Source of the DNA: Moraxella catarrhalis
GTDB lineage: Bacteria; Pseudomonadota; Gammaproteobacteria; Pseudomonadales; Moraxellaceae
NCBI RefSeq assembly: GCF_001632285.1
Contig: NZ_LWAH01000001.1
Span: forward strand, 1 to 62,826
Length of the DNA: 62,826 bases
Reading direction: 5' to 3'
Shown piece by piece: positions 27,621 through 37,101 of the stretch. The position numbers and the translations under genes are program-made. Every line of letters begins with the position of its first letter. Positions within the stretch are counted from its first letter, which is position 1. The notes beneath the pieces were generated by a model, which was given only the letters and a program-made list of their open reading frames with translations, had not been told where the DNA came from and made no database searches.

Positions 27621-27695
27621 AATATTTTCTCATCAAATTATGGAAAACTTTTTTATAATGACATTAAAAACAAAAGTACAATCACACTATTAAGT

Positions 27696-27805
27696 TTTCC
27701 ACAGACTAATATTCATCATTAGATTAGATATTAATACTTTTAAAAATCAAATAGTTAATAAAAATTTAGATTATAGTTAGTGATTAACCATCTTATTTAT
27801 CCACA
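27696..27805. promoter_or_regulatory. DnaA-box pair in the ribE-ribD gap
   Basis: TTTTCCACA (27696-27704) and a perfect TTATCCACA (27797-27805) lie in AT-rich DNA 6.5 kb left of the main DnaA-box cluster. No gene is visible in 27621-27902. This could titrate DnaA or regulate ribE, or be chance in AT-rich DNA. Confidence 0.4.
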
Positions 27806-27902
27806 GGCTTATAACATCAATTTTCTTAATAAAAAATCATAAAATAATCATTAAACTAGGCTGTGGCTAAGCAAATTTAATTAAGAAATTTGCTAAAATA
27901 AA

Positions 27903-28955
27903 TTAAGTTAAACTGCGATAAATTAGCCGAATATCATTGCCGATGATATCAGCAGAATGTAGCCCAAATCGATACTGCTGCACCAATTGATCAAGCTGAC
28001 ATGCAAACATCGGACGGGCATCTTGACCCAAAATACACGGCGCTTGGTATACAATCAGCTCATCAACCAAGCCTTCTGTAATAAAGGCGCCAGACAGCTC
28101 ACTACCTGCTTCTATCAATACATCATAGCAGGCATATTGTGATACCAAAGTTTTTAGTAGACTCATTAAATCATTACGCCAAATCAAGGTGTCATCACGA
28201 TTTAACACTTGGTAATTATCTGAATCTGATAATCTATTTCTACGATCGACAATGACTACCTTGGGCTTAGGCAGCATATGTAGATCCACACCAAGCTGTT
28301 TGCTACGCACTGTCAACGCAGGATTATCCGCTATGATAGTGCCTGACCCTGTGATAATCGCAGCACTTTGGGCACGCAGTCGCTGCACATCTTCTCGTGC
28401 CTCTATACCTGTGATCCATTTGGATTCGCCCGATGCCATCGCTGTACGCCCATCCAAACTGCTGGCAGTTTTTAACCTAACATAAGGCAAGCCCATTCTC
28501 ATCGCCTTCAAAAAACCCAAATTTAACGCAGCTGCCTGCTGATCGCACACCCCCACCAAGACCTCAATTCCTGCATTTTGAAGTTTTTTGATACCATTAC
28601 CAGCAACTTTGGGATTAGGGTCTAAGCTTGCAATAACAACTCGCTTAAGATCTGCAGCAATGAGCGCATCAGCACAAGGCGGTGTACGGCCCGTATGGCT
28701 ACATGGCTCAAGTGTCACATAAGCGGTTGCACCTTTGGTATCAAAACCCTGTGCTTTGGCATCAGCCAAGGCAAAAATCTCAGCATGTGGCTGCCCAGCC
28801 TTAGGATGATAACCCTGACCGATGACCAGACTATCTTTGACCAATACACAGCCAACAGCAGGGTTGGGTCTTGTGGTATAAATGCCTTTTTTTGCCTCTG
28901 CTATGGCAAGCTGCATATAATAAATATCTTGCTGTATCAATCGTTTGTCATTCAT
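27903..28955 (-). CDS. ribD: Bifunctional riboflavin deaminase/reductase
   Basis: This performs the deamination and the side-chain reduction of the pyrimidine intermediate in riboflavin synthesis. Residues ~1-145 are the zinc deaminase (QPHAEIFALADA, VTLEPCSHTGRTPPCADALI). Residues ~150-350 are the reductase (RLKTASSLDGRTAM, IITGSGTIIADNPALTVR, VLIEAGSELSGAFI). Its start overlaps the end of nrdR by 4 bases (ATGA), so the two are translated from one mRNA, as in many gammaproteobacteria. Confidence 0.94.
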   Translation of the reverse strand: MNDKRLIQQDIYYMQLAIAEAKKGIYTTRPNPAVGCVLVKDSLVIGQGYHPKAGQPHAEIFALADAKAQGFDTKGATAYVTLEPCSHTGRTPPCADALIAADLKRVVIASLDPNPKVAGNGIKKLQNAGIEVLVGVCDQQAAALNLGFLKAMRMGLPYVRLKTASSLDGRTAMASGESKWITGIEAREDVQRLRAQSAAIITGSGTIIADNPALTVRSKQLGVDLHMLPKPKVVIVDRRNRLSDSDNYQVLNRDDTLIWRNDLMSLLKTLVSQYACYDVLIEAGSELSGAFITEGLVDELIVYQAPCILGQDARPMFACQLDQLVQQYRFGLHSADIIGNDIRLIYRSLT

Positions 28956-29422
28956 GAAGATTCACCACGCTTGGGTAAATTGATCTTGTCAAGCTCAGCT
29001 TGAAACTGACCAATGTCCTGAAAATCACGGTAAACACTGGCAAAGCGTACATAAGCAACATCATCAAGTATCTTTAATTCATTCATCACAATTTCGCCTA
29101 AAATCTTACTTGATACTTCTCGCTCACCTGTTTTTCTAAGTTCATGCTCTATGCGGCTGATACATGCTTCGATTTCATCAACACTGATGGGACGCTTTTG
29201 TAGAGGTAGTGAAATTGAGCGTCTGAGTTTTGATTGATCATAAGGCTCAATACGGCTATTGGTTTTGATGATTCGTGGCATCAAAATTTCACAAATTTCA
29301 AAAGTTGTAAACCGCTCTCCGCACGCTAAACATTGTCGGCGTCGGCGTACTTGTGCACCTTCGGCAGCCAACCTAGAATCGGTCACCTTGGTATCTGCTT
29401 TATTGCAAAATGGGCAATGCAT
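28952..29422 (-). CDS. nrdR: Transcriptional repressor NrdR
   Basis: This zinc-ribbon and ATP-cone repressor controls ribonucleotide reductase genes according to nucleotide levels. The N-terminal ribbon has CPFC and CLAC pairs (MHCPFCNKADTKVTDSR, RRRQCLACGERFTTFE) and the ATP-cone follows (ILMPRIIKTNSRIEPYDQSKL). I chose the ATG at 29422, which has AGGAG five bases upstream; a GTG at 29428 is too close to it. It is first in the nrdR-ribD pair. Confidence 0.94.
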   Translation of the reverse strand: MHCPFCNKADTKVTDSRLAAEGAQVRRRRQCLACGERFTTFEICEILMPRIIKTNSRIEPYDQSKLRRSISLPLQKRPISVDEIEACISRIEHELRKTGEREVSSKILGEIVMNELKILDDVAYVRFASVYRDFQDIGQFQAELDKINLPKRGESS

Positions 29423-29525
29423 CACCACTCCTAAATTTTTTATTATTAATTAAAAATAATTAAATTTAATTTTTTATAAAAATATTAACCAATGAAATTG
29501 TTAAGATTTTTTTGGTAATAAAGTG

Positions 29526-30926
29526 CTATTTACCAATACAAAAACTTGAAAAAATCTTACCCAGCAGCTCATCTGCACTCATCTGACCTGTAATCTCGCC
29601 CAATGCTTGCTGAGACTGTCTTAGACTTTCTGCTACCAATTCACCAGCATGATAAATGGTAAGCTGCTCGTACGCTTCGATGGCGTACCCTTTGGCACGA
29701 TTTAAGGCATCAAGATGGCGAGTGCGTGCAATCAAACTATTTTCAGGAGGATGAAAACCCACCTTTTGGGTTAATATTTCAATCAATTCATCAAGCCCTT
29801 CACCTGTTTCACATGAAACATAAACAAGTTTGGGTGCTGATTTGGTTTCACATGAAACCTGTAAAACTGGTTTTGAGATCAATAAATCACTTTTGTTTGC
29901 AACCAAAATCAATTTTTGGCGAATAATATCACCAACATCCTCAGTCACACCCTCACAAAACAGCTGATCGGCTAATGCTAACGGATCAGTTTCTGTTGTA
30001 ACATCATAAACCATCATCAACACATCTGCTTGACGGATCGCATCAAATGCTCGCTTGATACCAATTTTTTCGACATGATCATCAGTTTTTCTAAGACCTG
30101 CTGTATCAGTTAAATGTACAGTCAACCCATTTAAAATCAAAGTTTCTTCCAAAGTGTCACGCGTGGTGCCTGCAATCTCTGTTACAATGGCACGCTCAGT
30201 ACCCGATAGGCGATTAAGCAGACTGGATTTACCTGCATTGGGCTTACCTGCCAGCACCACATGCACACCATCACGCAACAGCTGACCTTGTTTTGCTGTC
30301 GCTAAGATACGATCAATACCTGACAAAATCTCAGTTAATTTATTTTCAATGATACCATCAGACAAAAAATCAACATCTTCTTCCTCAGGAAAATCGATCG
30401 AAGCTTCCACATACAAGCGAAGATGAACAAGCTTATCTAATAACTCATTGATTTTTTGGGAAAATTCACCAGTCAAAGAACGAATAGCGCTGGTAGCCTG
30501 AGCGACAGAAGTGGCTGAAATGGCATCACTGATGGCTTCAGCCTGCACCAAGTCAATTTTATCATTTTCAAAAGCTCGGTAGCTAAATTCCCCTGCTGCT
30601 GCTTGGCGTGCACCAAGCTCAAACACCCGAGCCAACAGCATGTTTTGTAGTACCATGCCGCCATGACCTTGTAGCTCCACCACATCTTCTCCAGTGAATG
30701 AATGTGGTGCCTTAAAATAAATTATCACACCCTCATCAATCACACCCTCTTGACCATAAAAACCACCAAAATATGCCATTCTGGGTATTAAATTTGACCG
30801 CCTCGTCATTAGGCAACCGATGCGATAAGCGTCTTTACCTGATAATCGGATGATACCGACACCGCCTTGACCGATGGGGCTGGCGATGGCGGCGATGGTC
30901 GGTAATTGTTGGATACTGGTTGTCAT
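29526..30926 (-). CDS. mnmE: tRNA modification GTPase MnmE
   Basis: With MnmG it adds the cmnm5 group to U34 of certain tRNAs. It has 466 residues: an N-terminal THF-binding domain (TIAAIASPIGQGGVGIIRLSG), a helical domain, and a G domain with GKPNAGKSSLLNRLSG (G1), DTAGLRKTDD (G3) and NKSD (G4). The C-terminal FCIGK carries the catalytic Cys. Two parS-like sites 39 bases apart encode a doubled V-S-C-E-T in the G domain (KPVLQVSCETKSAPKLVYVSCETGEG). The second VSCET fills the usual S-A-R/K-T-G-E-G position. Confidence 0.94.
   Translation of the reverse strand: MTTSIQQLPTIAAIASPIGQGGVGIIRLSGKDAYRIGCLMTRRSNLIPRMAYFGGFYGQEGVIDEGVIIYFKAPHSFTGEDVVELQGHGGMVLQNMLLARVFELGARQAAAGEFSYRAFENDKIDLVQAEAISDAISATSVAQATSAIRSLTGEFSQKINELLDKLVHLRLYVEASIDFPEEEDVDFLSDGIIENKLTEILSGIDRILATAKQGQLLRDGVHVVLAGKPNAGKSSLLNRLSGTERAIVTEIAGTTRDTLEETLILNGLTVHLTDTAGLRKTDDHVEKIGIKRAFDAIRQADVLMMVYDVTTETDPLALADQLFCEGVTEDVGDIIRQKLILVANKSDLLISKPVLQVSCETKSAPKLVYVSCETGEGLDELIEILTQKVGFHPPENSLIARTRHLDALNRAKGYAIEAYEQLTIYHAGELVAESLRQSQQALGEITGQMSADELLGKIFSSFCIGK
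29805..29820. promoter_or_regulatory. parS-like site 5 (in mnmE)
   Basis: TGTTTCACATGAAACA, the reverse complement of sites 1 and 2. It encodes V-S-C-E-T in the gene. Confidence 0.8.
29844..29859. promoter_or_regulatory. parS-like site 6 (in mnmE)
   Basis: GGTTTCACATGAAACC, with the same core as site 5 but G/C at the two ends, 39 bases from it. It also encodes V-S-C-E-T. Confidence 0.6.
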
Positions 30927-31045
30927 AAATTGATAAGGTTTTCTGCTAAGTTAACCTTTTATTCTATCATTATTACATAAAAAATTGCTAGCATTGGTTA
31001 TTGACTGACAAACATATCAAGCCAAAGGCGTATCAATCCAGCCAT

Positions 31046-31082
31046 AAAAAAATCCCACAAATTGAGTATTTGTGGGATTTTT
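31046..31082 (-). terminator. Rho-independent terminator of yidC
   Basis: AAAAATCCCACAAAT pairs with ATTTGTGGGATTTTT around a five-base loop, just past the yidC stop at 31093. It separates yidC from mnmE on the minus strand. Confidence 0.85.
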
Positions 31083-31092
31083 GAGGATTGCA

Positions 31093-32736
31093 TTAAGCTT
31101 GCTTTGCTTTCATTTGGCGTTCCACACGCTTATTAACAAGATGTTGATGAGTCATACTAAATAAGTTATTCACTGTCCAGTACAATACCAGACCTGCTGG
31201 GAACCATAGCATGAACACCACAAAAATCATGGGCAAAATTTTCATCATTTTTGCTTGCATTGGGTCGGTAGGCTGTGGATTGAGCATTTGCTGGACAAAC
31301 ATGGTTATACCCATAAAAATCGGTAAAATAAACCAAGGATCCATTGCTGATAAATCGGTAATCCAACCAATCCATGGTGCATGACGCAGTTCCACCGACT
31401 CAACCAGCATCCAGTACAACCCCAAAAAAATCGGCATCTGAATCAAAATCGGCAAACAACCCGCCATTGGATTGACTTTTTCATCACGGTATAACTGCAT
31501 CATCTCTTGACTCATCGCCATGCGATCATCACCGTGCTTATCTTTGAGCGCTTGCAATTTTGGGGCGATGGCACGCATTTTTGCCATAGACATATAGCTT
31601 TTATTTGATAGCCAAAATAAAGCGACTTTGATAATTAAAGTCAGTACAATGATTGACCAGCCCCAATTGCCAATCACTTTATTAATGTTATCTAAAATAG
31701 CGAACAGCACTTTTGAGATTGGCCATAACAATCCATAATCCACCGTTTGATTTAAGCCTTCAGCCACCGATGCCATTTCTGACTGAACTTTTGGACCTGC
31801 ATACAGCGTACTGTTAAGGGTGATTTGCTTGCCTGACGCCACATTAATCACGGGGCTATTATAACCAATATAAAAATCCTTGCCTGTCGTACGAGCAAAA
31901 AAGTCAGCTTCAAAACTGTTTGATGGCGTCCAAGCCGATACAAAATAATGCTGGACAATTGCCACCCAGCCGTCTTTACTGCTAATATTGATATTATCGT
32001 CAAAATTAGAAAATTTCAGTTTATTATAAGGATCACTTGGCACACCCCAAGCGCCACCTAAGTAAGTTGACATGCCAAGCATGCCTTTATCCTCTAGGCC
32101 AGGATCCTTACTGCTATCACGCTTAAGCTGAGCATACATTTGCCCTTGCCATGGTTGATTGGAATTATTATTAATATTATAACTCAGATTAATTGGGTAT
32201 TTGCCTGCATTAAAGGTATAGGTCTTGGTGATCGTCAAGCCATCTTTGTGATATGTCAAAGGGACTTGTAGCGACCCTGCACTTGGATTAAGCACATAGC
32301 TGCTACGCGGGCTGTGGTAAACCGCACGGCCTTCAGCTGTGTCAATGCCATCTCGTCCAATCAATCCAGATTGTGCAACATAGGTGCGTAAATCGGTTTC
32401 TAAAAGTACAAATGGCTCAGTACTATCTTTGGTGGCATTGTGCTGTTTTAAAGCAGCATAAACAATATCGCCACCAACAGGATTGATCTTAATTTCATAA
32501 CGGTCAGTGCTGACAGTGATCAAATCGGTATCAGCCAAATCAGCTACCGATCCTGCTGTCAAGCTTGGAATATCACCCACAACCTGTGTTGTTGGCACAT
32601 CAGCATGAGTGGTTTGGGTTGCCACAGGCTGCGTAACTACAGGTTTTCTTGCATAGTCATCACGCCATGCCAAAATCAGCAAATATGCTGTAATTAGCAT
32701 CGCTATAATGATTAAAATTCTTAGAATTTTTTGCAT
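31093..32736 (-). CDS. yidC: Membrane protein insertase YidC
   Basis: This inserts and folds inner-membrane proteins, alone or with SecYEG. It has about 547 residues: one N-terminal helix (ILRILIIIAMLITAYLLILAW), a large periplasmic beta-domain, then the conserved C-terminal five-helix core (NWGWSIIVLTLIIKVALF, NPMAGCLPILIQMPIFLGLYWMLVESVELRHAPWIGWI split over helices, GLVLYWTVNNLFSM). I chose the ATG at 32736 (MQKILRIL), which fits the family start; the ATG at 32766 adds ten polar residues. It follows rnpA-yidD in the classic origin-proximal order. Confidence 0.94.
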   Translation of the reverse strand: MQKILRILIIIAMLITAYLLILAWRDDYARKPVVTQPVATQTTHADVPTTQVVGDIPSLTAGSVADLADTDLITVSTDRYEIKINPVGGDIVYAALKQHNATKDSTEPFVLLETDLRTYVAQSGLIGRDGIDTAEGRAVYHSPRSSYVLNPSAGSLQVPLTYHKDGLTITKTYTFNAGKYPINLSYNINNNSNQPWQGQMYAQLKRDSSKDPGLEDKGMLGMSTYLGGAWGVPSDPYNKLKFSNFDDNINISSKDGWVAIVQHYFVSAWTPSNSFEADFFARTTGKDFYIGYNSPVINVASGKQITLNSTLYAGPKVQSEMASVAEGLNQTVDYGLLWPISKVLFAILDNINKVIGNWGWSIIVLTLIIKVALFWLSNKSYMSMAKMRAIAPKLQALKDKHGDDRMAMSQEMMQLYRDEKVNPMAGCLPILIQMPIFLGLYWMLVESVELRHAPWIGWITDLSAMDPWFILPIFMGITMFVQQMLNPQPTDPMQAKMMKILPMIFVVFMLWFPAGLVLYWTVNNLFSMTHQHLVNKRVERQMKAKQA

Positions 32737-32904
32737 AGATTCAAATCCATTATCAATAAACAACACAGGCTATTAGCCTAAATCAAATTTTAAATCTTTT
32801 ATTGTACTAAAAATACCCATAAAATCCTAGAAAATATTGCTTAAGTTACCAATAAATCATGGTTGGCCAGTGATTTTTAAGGTTTTACCAAACAAATCAT
32901 AATG

Positions 32905-33225
32905 CTAAGTTGTTTTGATTAAATGATTTAGCCGTGCTGCATAACTTAATGTGTCTTTGAATCCATAAGAAAAATAAAGATGGCTTGGTTGATAGTGATA
33001 GCGAGCCAAAGGCAGTGGAACAAAATCAATACCACAGCCGCCCCAAGGGTGACAGCGGCCGATTCGCCAAATACTGAGCCTAAGTCCTTTGATAGCTCCA
33101 TGCCAAATAATCGCTTGGCGGCCATAAGCTGAGCAAGTTGGGTAATAACGACATCTTGGCGTCATCATCGGACTGATCCAGCGGCGATAAATCTCAATCA
33201 AGATTAGTAGAATATTTTTTAACAT
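32905..33225 (-). CDS. yidD: Membrane protein insertion efficiency factor YidD
   Basis: This small inner-membrane-associated protein helps YidC-dependent insertion. It has 106 residues with the family core IEIYRRWISPMMTPRCRYYPTCSAYGRQAI and WRIGRCHPWGGCGIDFVP, including the conserved Cys residues. It starts 17 bases after rnpA ends. The last ~30 residues are an unconserved tail. Confidence 0.93.
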   Translation of the reverse strand: MLKNILLILIEIYRRWISPMMTPRCRYYPTCSAYGRQAIIWHGAIKGLRLSIWRIGRCHPWGGCGIDFVPLPLARYHYQPSHLYFSYGFKDTLSYAARLNHLIKTT

Positions 33226-33242
33226 AACTAAATATTTAAAAA

Positions 33243-33656
33243 TTAAACACTCAGTTCATCAGAATATAATTTATTAATTTTATTAAATAATTCTGTTACT
33301 TCGGTCGCGATGTCAAATTCTCTAGGATAGCCTGCCTTGACAATAACAACCACATCAATCGCCACCCAAGAAGCTTGGCGATGGCGAAAATTTTCACGGC
33401 ACAGTCGTTTAAGTCGATTACGATCCACCGCTTTTTTTAGCTTTTTTTTAGTGATTGCCAAACCCAATCGTGCCGACAAACCCTGACCCTGTCCAATAAA
33501 TGCCAACAAATGCAGGGTATGAACCTTTTTAACGGGTGAATCAAATACCGCCTTAAAGTCGGCAGGTATGAGTAGGCGATGGTATTTTTGGAAGTTTTTA
33601 GCTTTTGGCAAAGAAGTCGCTAAATTTTGAGATGTGTCAATCAGAACAGATGTCAT
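33243..33656 (-). CDS. rnpA: Ribonuclease P protein component
   Basis: This basic protein partners the RNase P RNA in maturing tRNA 5' ends. It has 137 residues with the core RLLIPADFKAVFDS, RLGLAITKKKLKKAVDRNRLKRLCRENFR (the RNR motif, AVDRNRLKR) and VVIVKAGYP. The first ~25 residues before the conserved start are extra. It follows rpmH on the same strand, as in nearly all bacteria. Confidence 0.94.
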   Translation of the reverse strand: MTSVLIDTSQNLATSLPKAKNFQKYHRLLIPADFKAVFDSPVKKVHTLHLLAFIGQGQGLSARLGLAITKKKLKKAVDRNRLKRLCRENFRHRQASWVAIDVVVIVKAGYPREFDIATEVTELFNKINKLYSDELSV

Positions 33657-33727
33657 AATGGCAGGTTTTGTACAAAGAGGTATGATTTTAACATAATTAG
33701 GTCACAGCATCATAATTTATGGCATAA

Positions 33728-33753
33728 AAAAGCACCGTGTGATCGGTGCTTTT
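33728..33753 (-). terminator. Hairpin terminator/attenuator between rpmH and rnpA
   Basis: AAAGCACCG pairs with CGGTGCTTT around a six-base loop, with A and T tracts at either side. It lies 15 bases past the rpmH stop and would lower expression of rnpA relative to the ribosomal protein. Confidence 0.75.
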
Positions 33754-33767
33754 AATTTGACCAGATA

Positions 33768-34500
<733 letters not shown>

Positions 34501-35904
34501 ATGAGCCTGTTTGAAGATTTGCCCGTGCAAGATAGCATCTCACCCAATCATCTTGGTGAGCGTGTGTGGCAATTGTGCCTACCTGATTTACAATTTGCTA
34601 TGGCGGATAAAGACTATCGCCAATGGATCGCACCCCTTAAAGCTGAAGTGAACGATACCGAGCTTTTGTTGCTTGCACCTAATATGATGTGGGTTAGGCA
34701 TGTTAAAGACAATTATCTAAGCCAAATCACCGATCTTGCCTATCAGCATGGTAAAGGAGTGATCAAGTCGGTTCGTATTGAGATGGTGGCGAGTACCATC
34801 CCAAATGACCCTGCGACCAAAAAAGCCAAAACTAATAAAAAGACCAGCAAAAAAACGGGTGTCGTTGAAGGGTTGCCCATTGATCCTGGGTTTACCTTTG
34901 ATGTATTTATCAAAGGTAAGTCCAATGCTTCTGCTTATAATGCTTGCAATGAGCTTTCTAGAAAAGAAAGTAAGCATAACTATGGCCCTATATTTATATA
35001 CGGCTCATCAGGTTTGGGCAAGACGCATTTGATGCATGCCATGGCGCATCGCTATCAAAAATACGGTAAGCAATTTTTTTATTTTACCAAAGATCATTTT
35101 TATAAAATCACGCTAGAGGCATTTCGTACCAATGACATTGTACAGATGGAAAAAGAAATTTGCCAAGCGGATTTGTTGATTATTGATGATGTGCATATGG
35201 TCAGTGGCTCAAAAGCACCCAAAGTAACTGAAATCTTGATGAAGCTTTTTGATACATTCTCAGCAGGCAACACCCAAAAGCAGGTGGTGCTTGCCTCAGA
35301 CCGTCCCCCTTCACAGATGACCAGTTTTGGTGAGCGTTACATTTCTCGTTTATCAAGCTGTTTGCAGTTGTCGATTGAGCCGCCAGATATGGAAATGCGT
35401 ATCCAAATTTTAGAAAAAAAAGCGCAGATGCTCAATCTGTTACTACCCAGAGAATGTGCGTTATATATGGCACAAAATCTACCGCCTGATGTGCGTGGTT
35501 TAGAAGGGGCGTTAAAACGCGTACAGCTGTCCGCCACCATTTTGCGTAATGAGCCGGTGAGCTTACCACTTGTCAAAGACGCCATTAAAGATCAGGTTCA
35601 AGCACGCGCTCGGGCATTGAACGCCGAAAATATTCGTGATTTGGTGGCTGAATATTATGAAATTTCCCCAAAGGATTTGATGAGTAAAAAGCGTGCACGC
35701 TACATCGCCAGACCCAGACAAATGGCAATGGCACTCATTCGTGAACTGACGCGTGATAGTTTTCCTGAAATTGGGCAAGTTTTTGGTGGTCGTGATCACA
35801 CCACAGTTATGCATGCGTGTGAAAAGATCGAAGAGCTGCGTACCCAAGATGCCAAAATTCAAAAGGATTATCATTCTTTAAAGATGATGTTAGAATATGT
35901 CTAG
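34501..35904 (+). CDS. dnaA: Chromosomal replication initiator DnaA
   Basis: This binds the boxes just upstream and opens the origin. It has 467 residues: an N-terminal DnaB-interaction domain, a variable linker (NDPATKKAKTNKKTSKKTG), AAA+ with Walker A GSSGLGKTHLMHA and Walker B LLIIDDVHMVSG, and a C-terminal DNA-binding domain with FGGRDHTTVMHACEKI. The Walker A begins GSSGLGKT where GGTGLGKT is most usual, an accepted variant. GGATAAG lies just before the ATG. Confidence 0.97.
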   Translation: MSLFEDLPVQDSISPNHLGERVWQLCLPDLQFAMADKDYRQWIAPLKAEVNDTELLLLAPNMMWVRHVKDNYLSQITDLAYQHGKGVIKSVRIEMVASTIPNDPATKKAKTNKKTSKKTGVVEGLPIDPGFTFDVFIKGKSNASAYNACNELSRKESKHNYGPIFIYGSSGLGKTHLMHAMAHRYQKYGKQFFYFTKDHFYKITLEAFRTNDIVQMEKEICQADLLIIDDVHMVSGSKAPKVTEILMKLFDTFSAGNTQKQVVLASDRPPSQMTSFGERYISRLSSCLQLSIEPPDMEMRIQILEKKAQMLNLLLPRECALYMAQNLPPDVRGLEGALKRVQLSATILRNEPVSLPLVKDAIKDQVQARARALNAENIRDLVAEYYEISPKDLMSKKRARYIARPRQMAMALIRELTRDSFPEIGQVFGGRDHTTVMHACEKIEELRTQDAKIQKDYHSLKMMLEYV

Positions 35905-35940
35905 TATTGCCCCAGCAACCAACAAATTTAGTGAGCTTTT

Positions 35941-37098
35941 ATGAAATTATCTATCAATCGTGACTTATTACTCAAAGCCATCAATTTGGTGGTAAAGGCA
36001 GCAGATAAACGCCATCGTTTTGCCATTTTAGCGAATATTAAATTGGTGCTTGAAGAAGGTTTTTTGACATTGACAGCATCGGATTTGGAGCTTGAGCTGA
36101 CGACACGATTTGCTTTACCCAAAGATGGCTGTATTCAGGCAGGTAGCACAACCTTGCCAGCTGAGATGTTTTTTAGTGTGTGTAAATCACTGCCAGAAGA
36201 GGTGGTGGTGATTGACGCCCCCGAAGATACCACGCACTGCATTATTACCAGTGGTACAGGCAGGTATACATTAAGCTGTTTGCCTGCAGATGATTTTCCA
36301 ACTATCGGCACAGCGACACCTTTGAGTGTGATAAAAATCAGTCAAGGCAACCTAAGCAGTTTGATTCATCATACCCGATTTGCGATGGCGACCCAGGATG
36401 TGCGTTATTATTTGACGGGCATGCTGTTCGATATTGGTGAAAATACACTAACTGCAGTTGCAACAGATGGACATCGCTTGGCGGTGGCACATCGATTGCT
36501 GAATGAAACTTATGCGCCCAATCAAGTCATCATTCCTGGTAAAGCAGTGGCTGAATTAGAACGCTTGTTGATTGAGCTTGCCAAAACGGTTGATGATTCT
36601 AATATTGTTGAGCTTGGTTTTGATGCAGAGTTTTTGCAAGTGGGCTTGGTGCTTAAAGATGAAGACATTGACAATGAGATTACAGTGAAACTGTCTGCAC
36701 GCTTAATTGAGGGTAAATTTCCCGACTATCGCCGTGTGATTCCTGCCAATAATGATAAAATTGTTTTATTTAATAAAGATGAGGCGGTGGATGTGTTACG
36801 CCGAATCTCGGTACTAAATACCAAAGAAGAACCGGGCGTGCTGATGAATTTTGATACCATGGATTTTTGTAAAGTGGGTGTTACCAACAGAAACCTTGGT
36901 GAGGCTGAAGAAATGCTTGGGGTGAATTATAGCGGCGATGCCATTGAGCTGACCTTTAATGAGGCGTATCTGCGTGCAGTACTTAATGTTTTAGAAGGAG
37001 AGGTTTGTCTTGAGCTAAATCAGCCAAGTTCGCCTGCACTGATTTATCAAGTGGGCGATGATTTGCATCGCTATGTCATCATGCCAATGCGTCGGTAA
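35941..37098 (+). CDS. dnaN: DNA polymerase III beta subunit (sliding clamp)
   Basis: This is the ring-shaped processivity clamp. It has 385 residues forming three similar domains; it starts MKLSINRDLLLKAINLV and ends YQVGDDLHRYVIMPMRR, the conserved hydrophobic-cleft C-terminus. It begins 36 bases after dnaA and ends three bases before recF, so dnaA-dnaN-recF look like one operon. Confidence 0.97.
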   Translation: MKLSINRDLLLKAINLVVKAADKRHRFAILANIKLVLEEGFLTLTASDLELELTTRFALPKDGCIQAGSTTLPAEMFFSVCKSLPEEVVVIDAPEDTTHCIITSGTGRYTLSCLPADDFPTIGTATPLSVIKISQGNLSSLIHHTRFAMATQDVRYYLTGMLFDIGENTLTAVATDGHRLAVAHRLLNETYAPNQVIIPGKAVAELERLLIELAKTVDDSNIVELGFDAEFLQVGLVLKDEDIDNEITVKLSARLIEGKFPDYRRVIPANNDKIVLFNKDEAVDVLRRISVLNTKEEPGVLMNFDTMDFCKVGVTNRNLGEAEEMLGVNYSGDAIELTFNEAYLRAVLNVLEGEVCLELNQPSSPALIYQVGDDLHRYVIMPMRR

Positions 37099-37101
37099 GT
37101 T

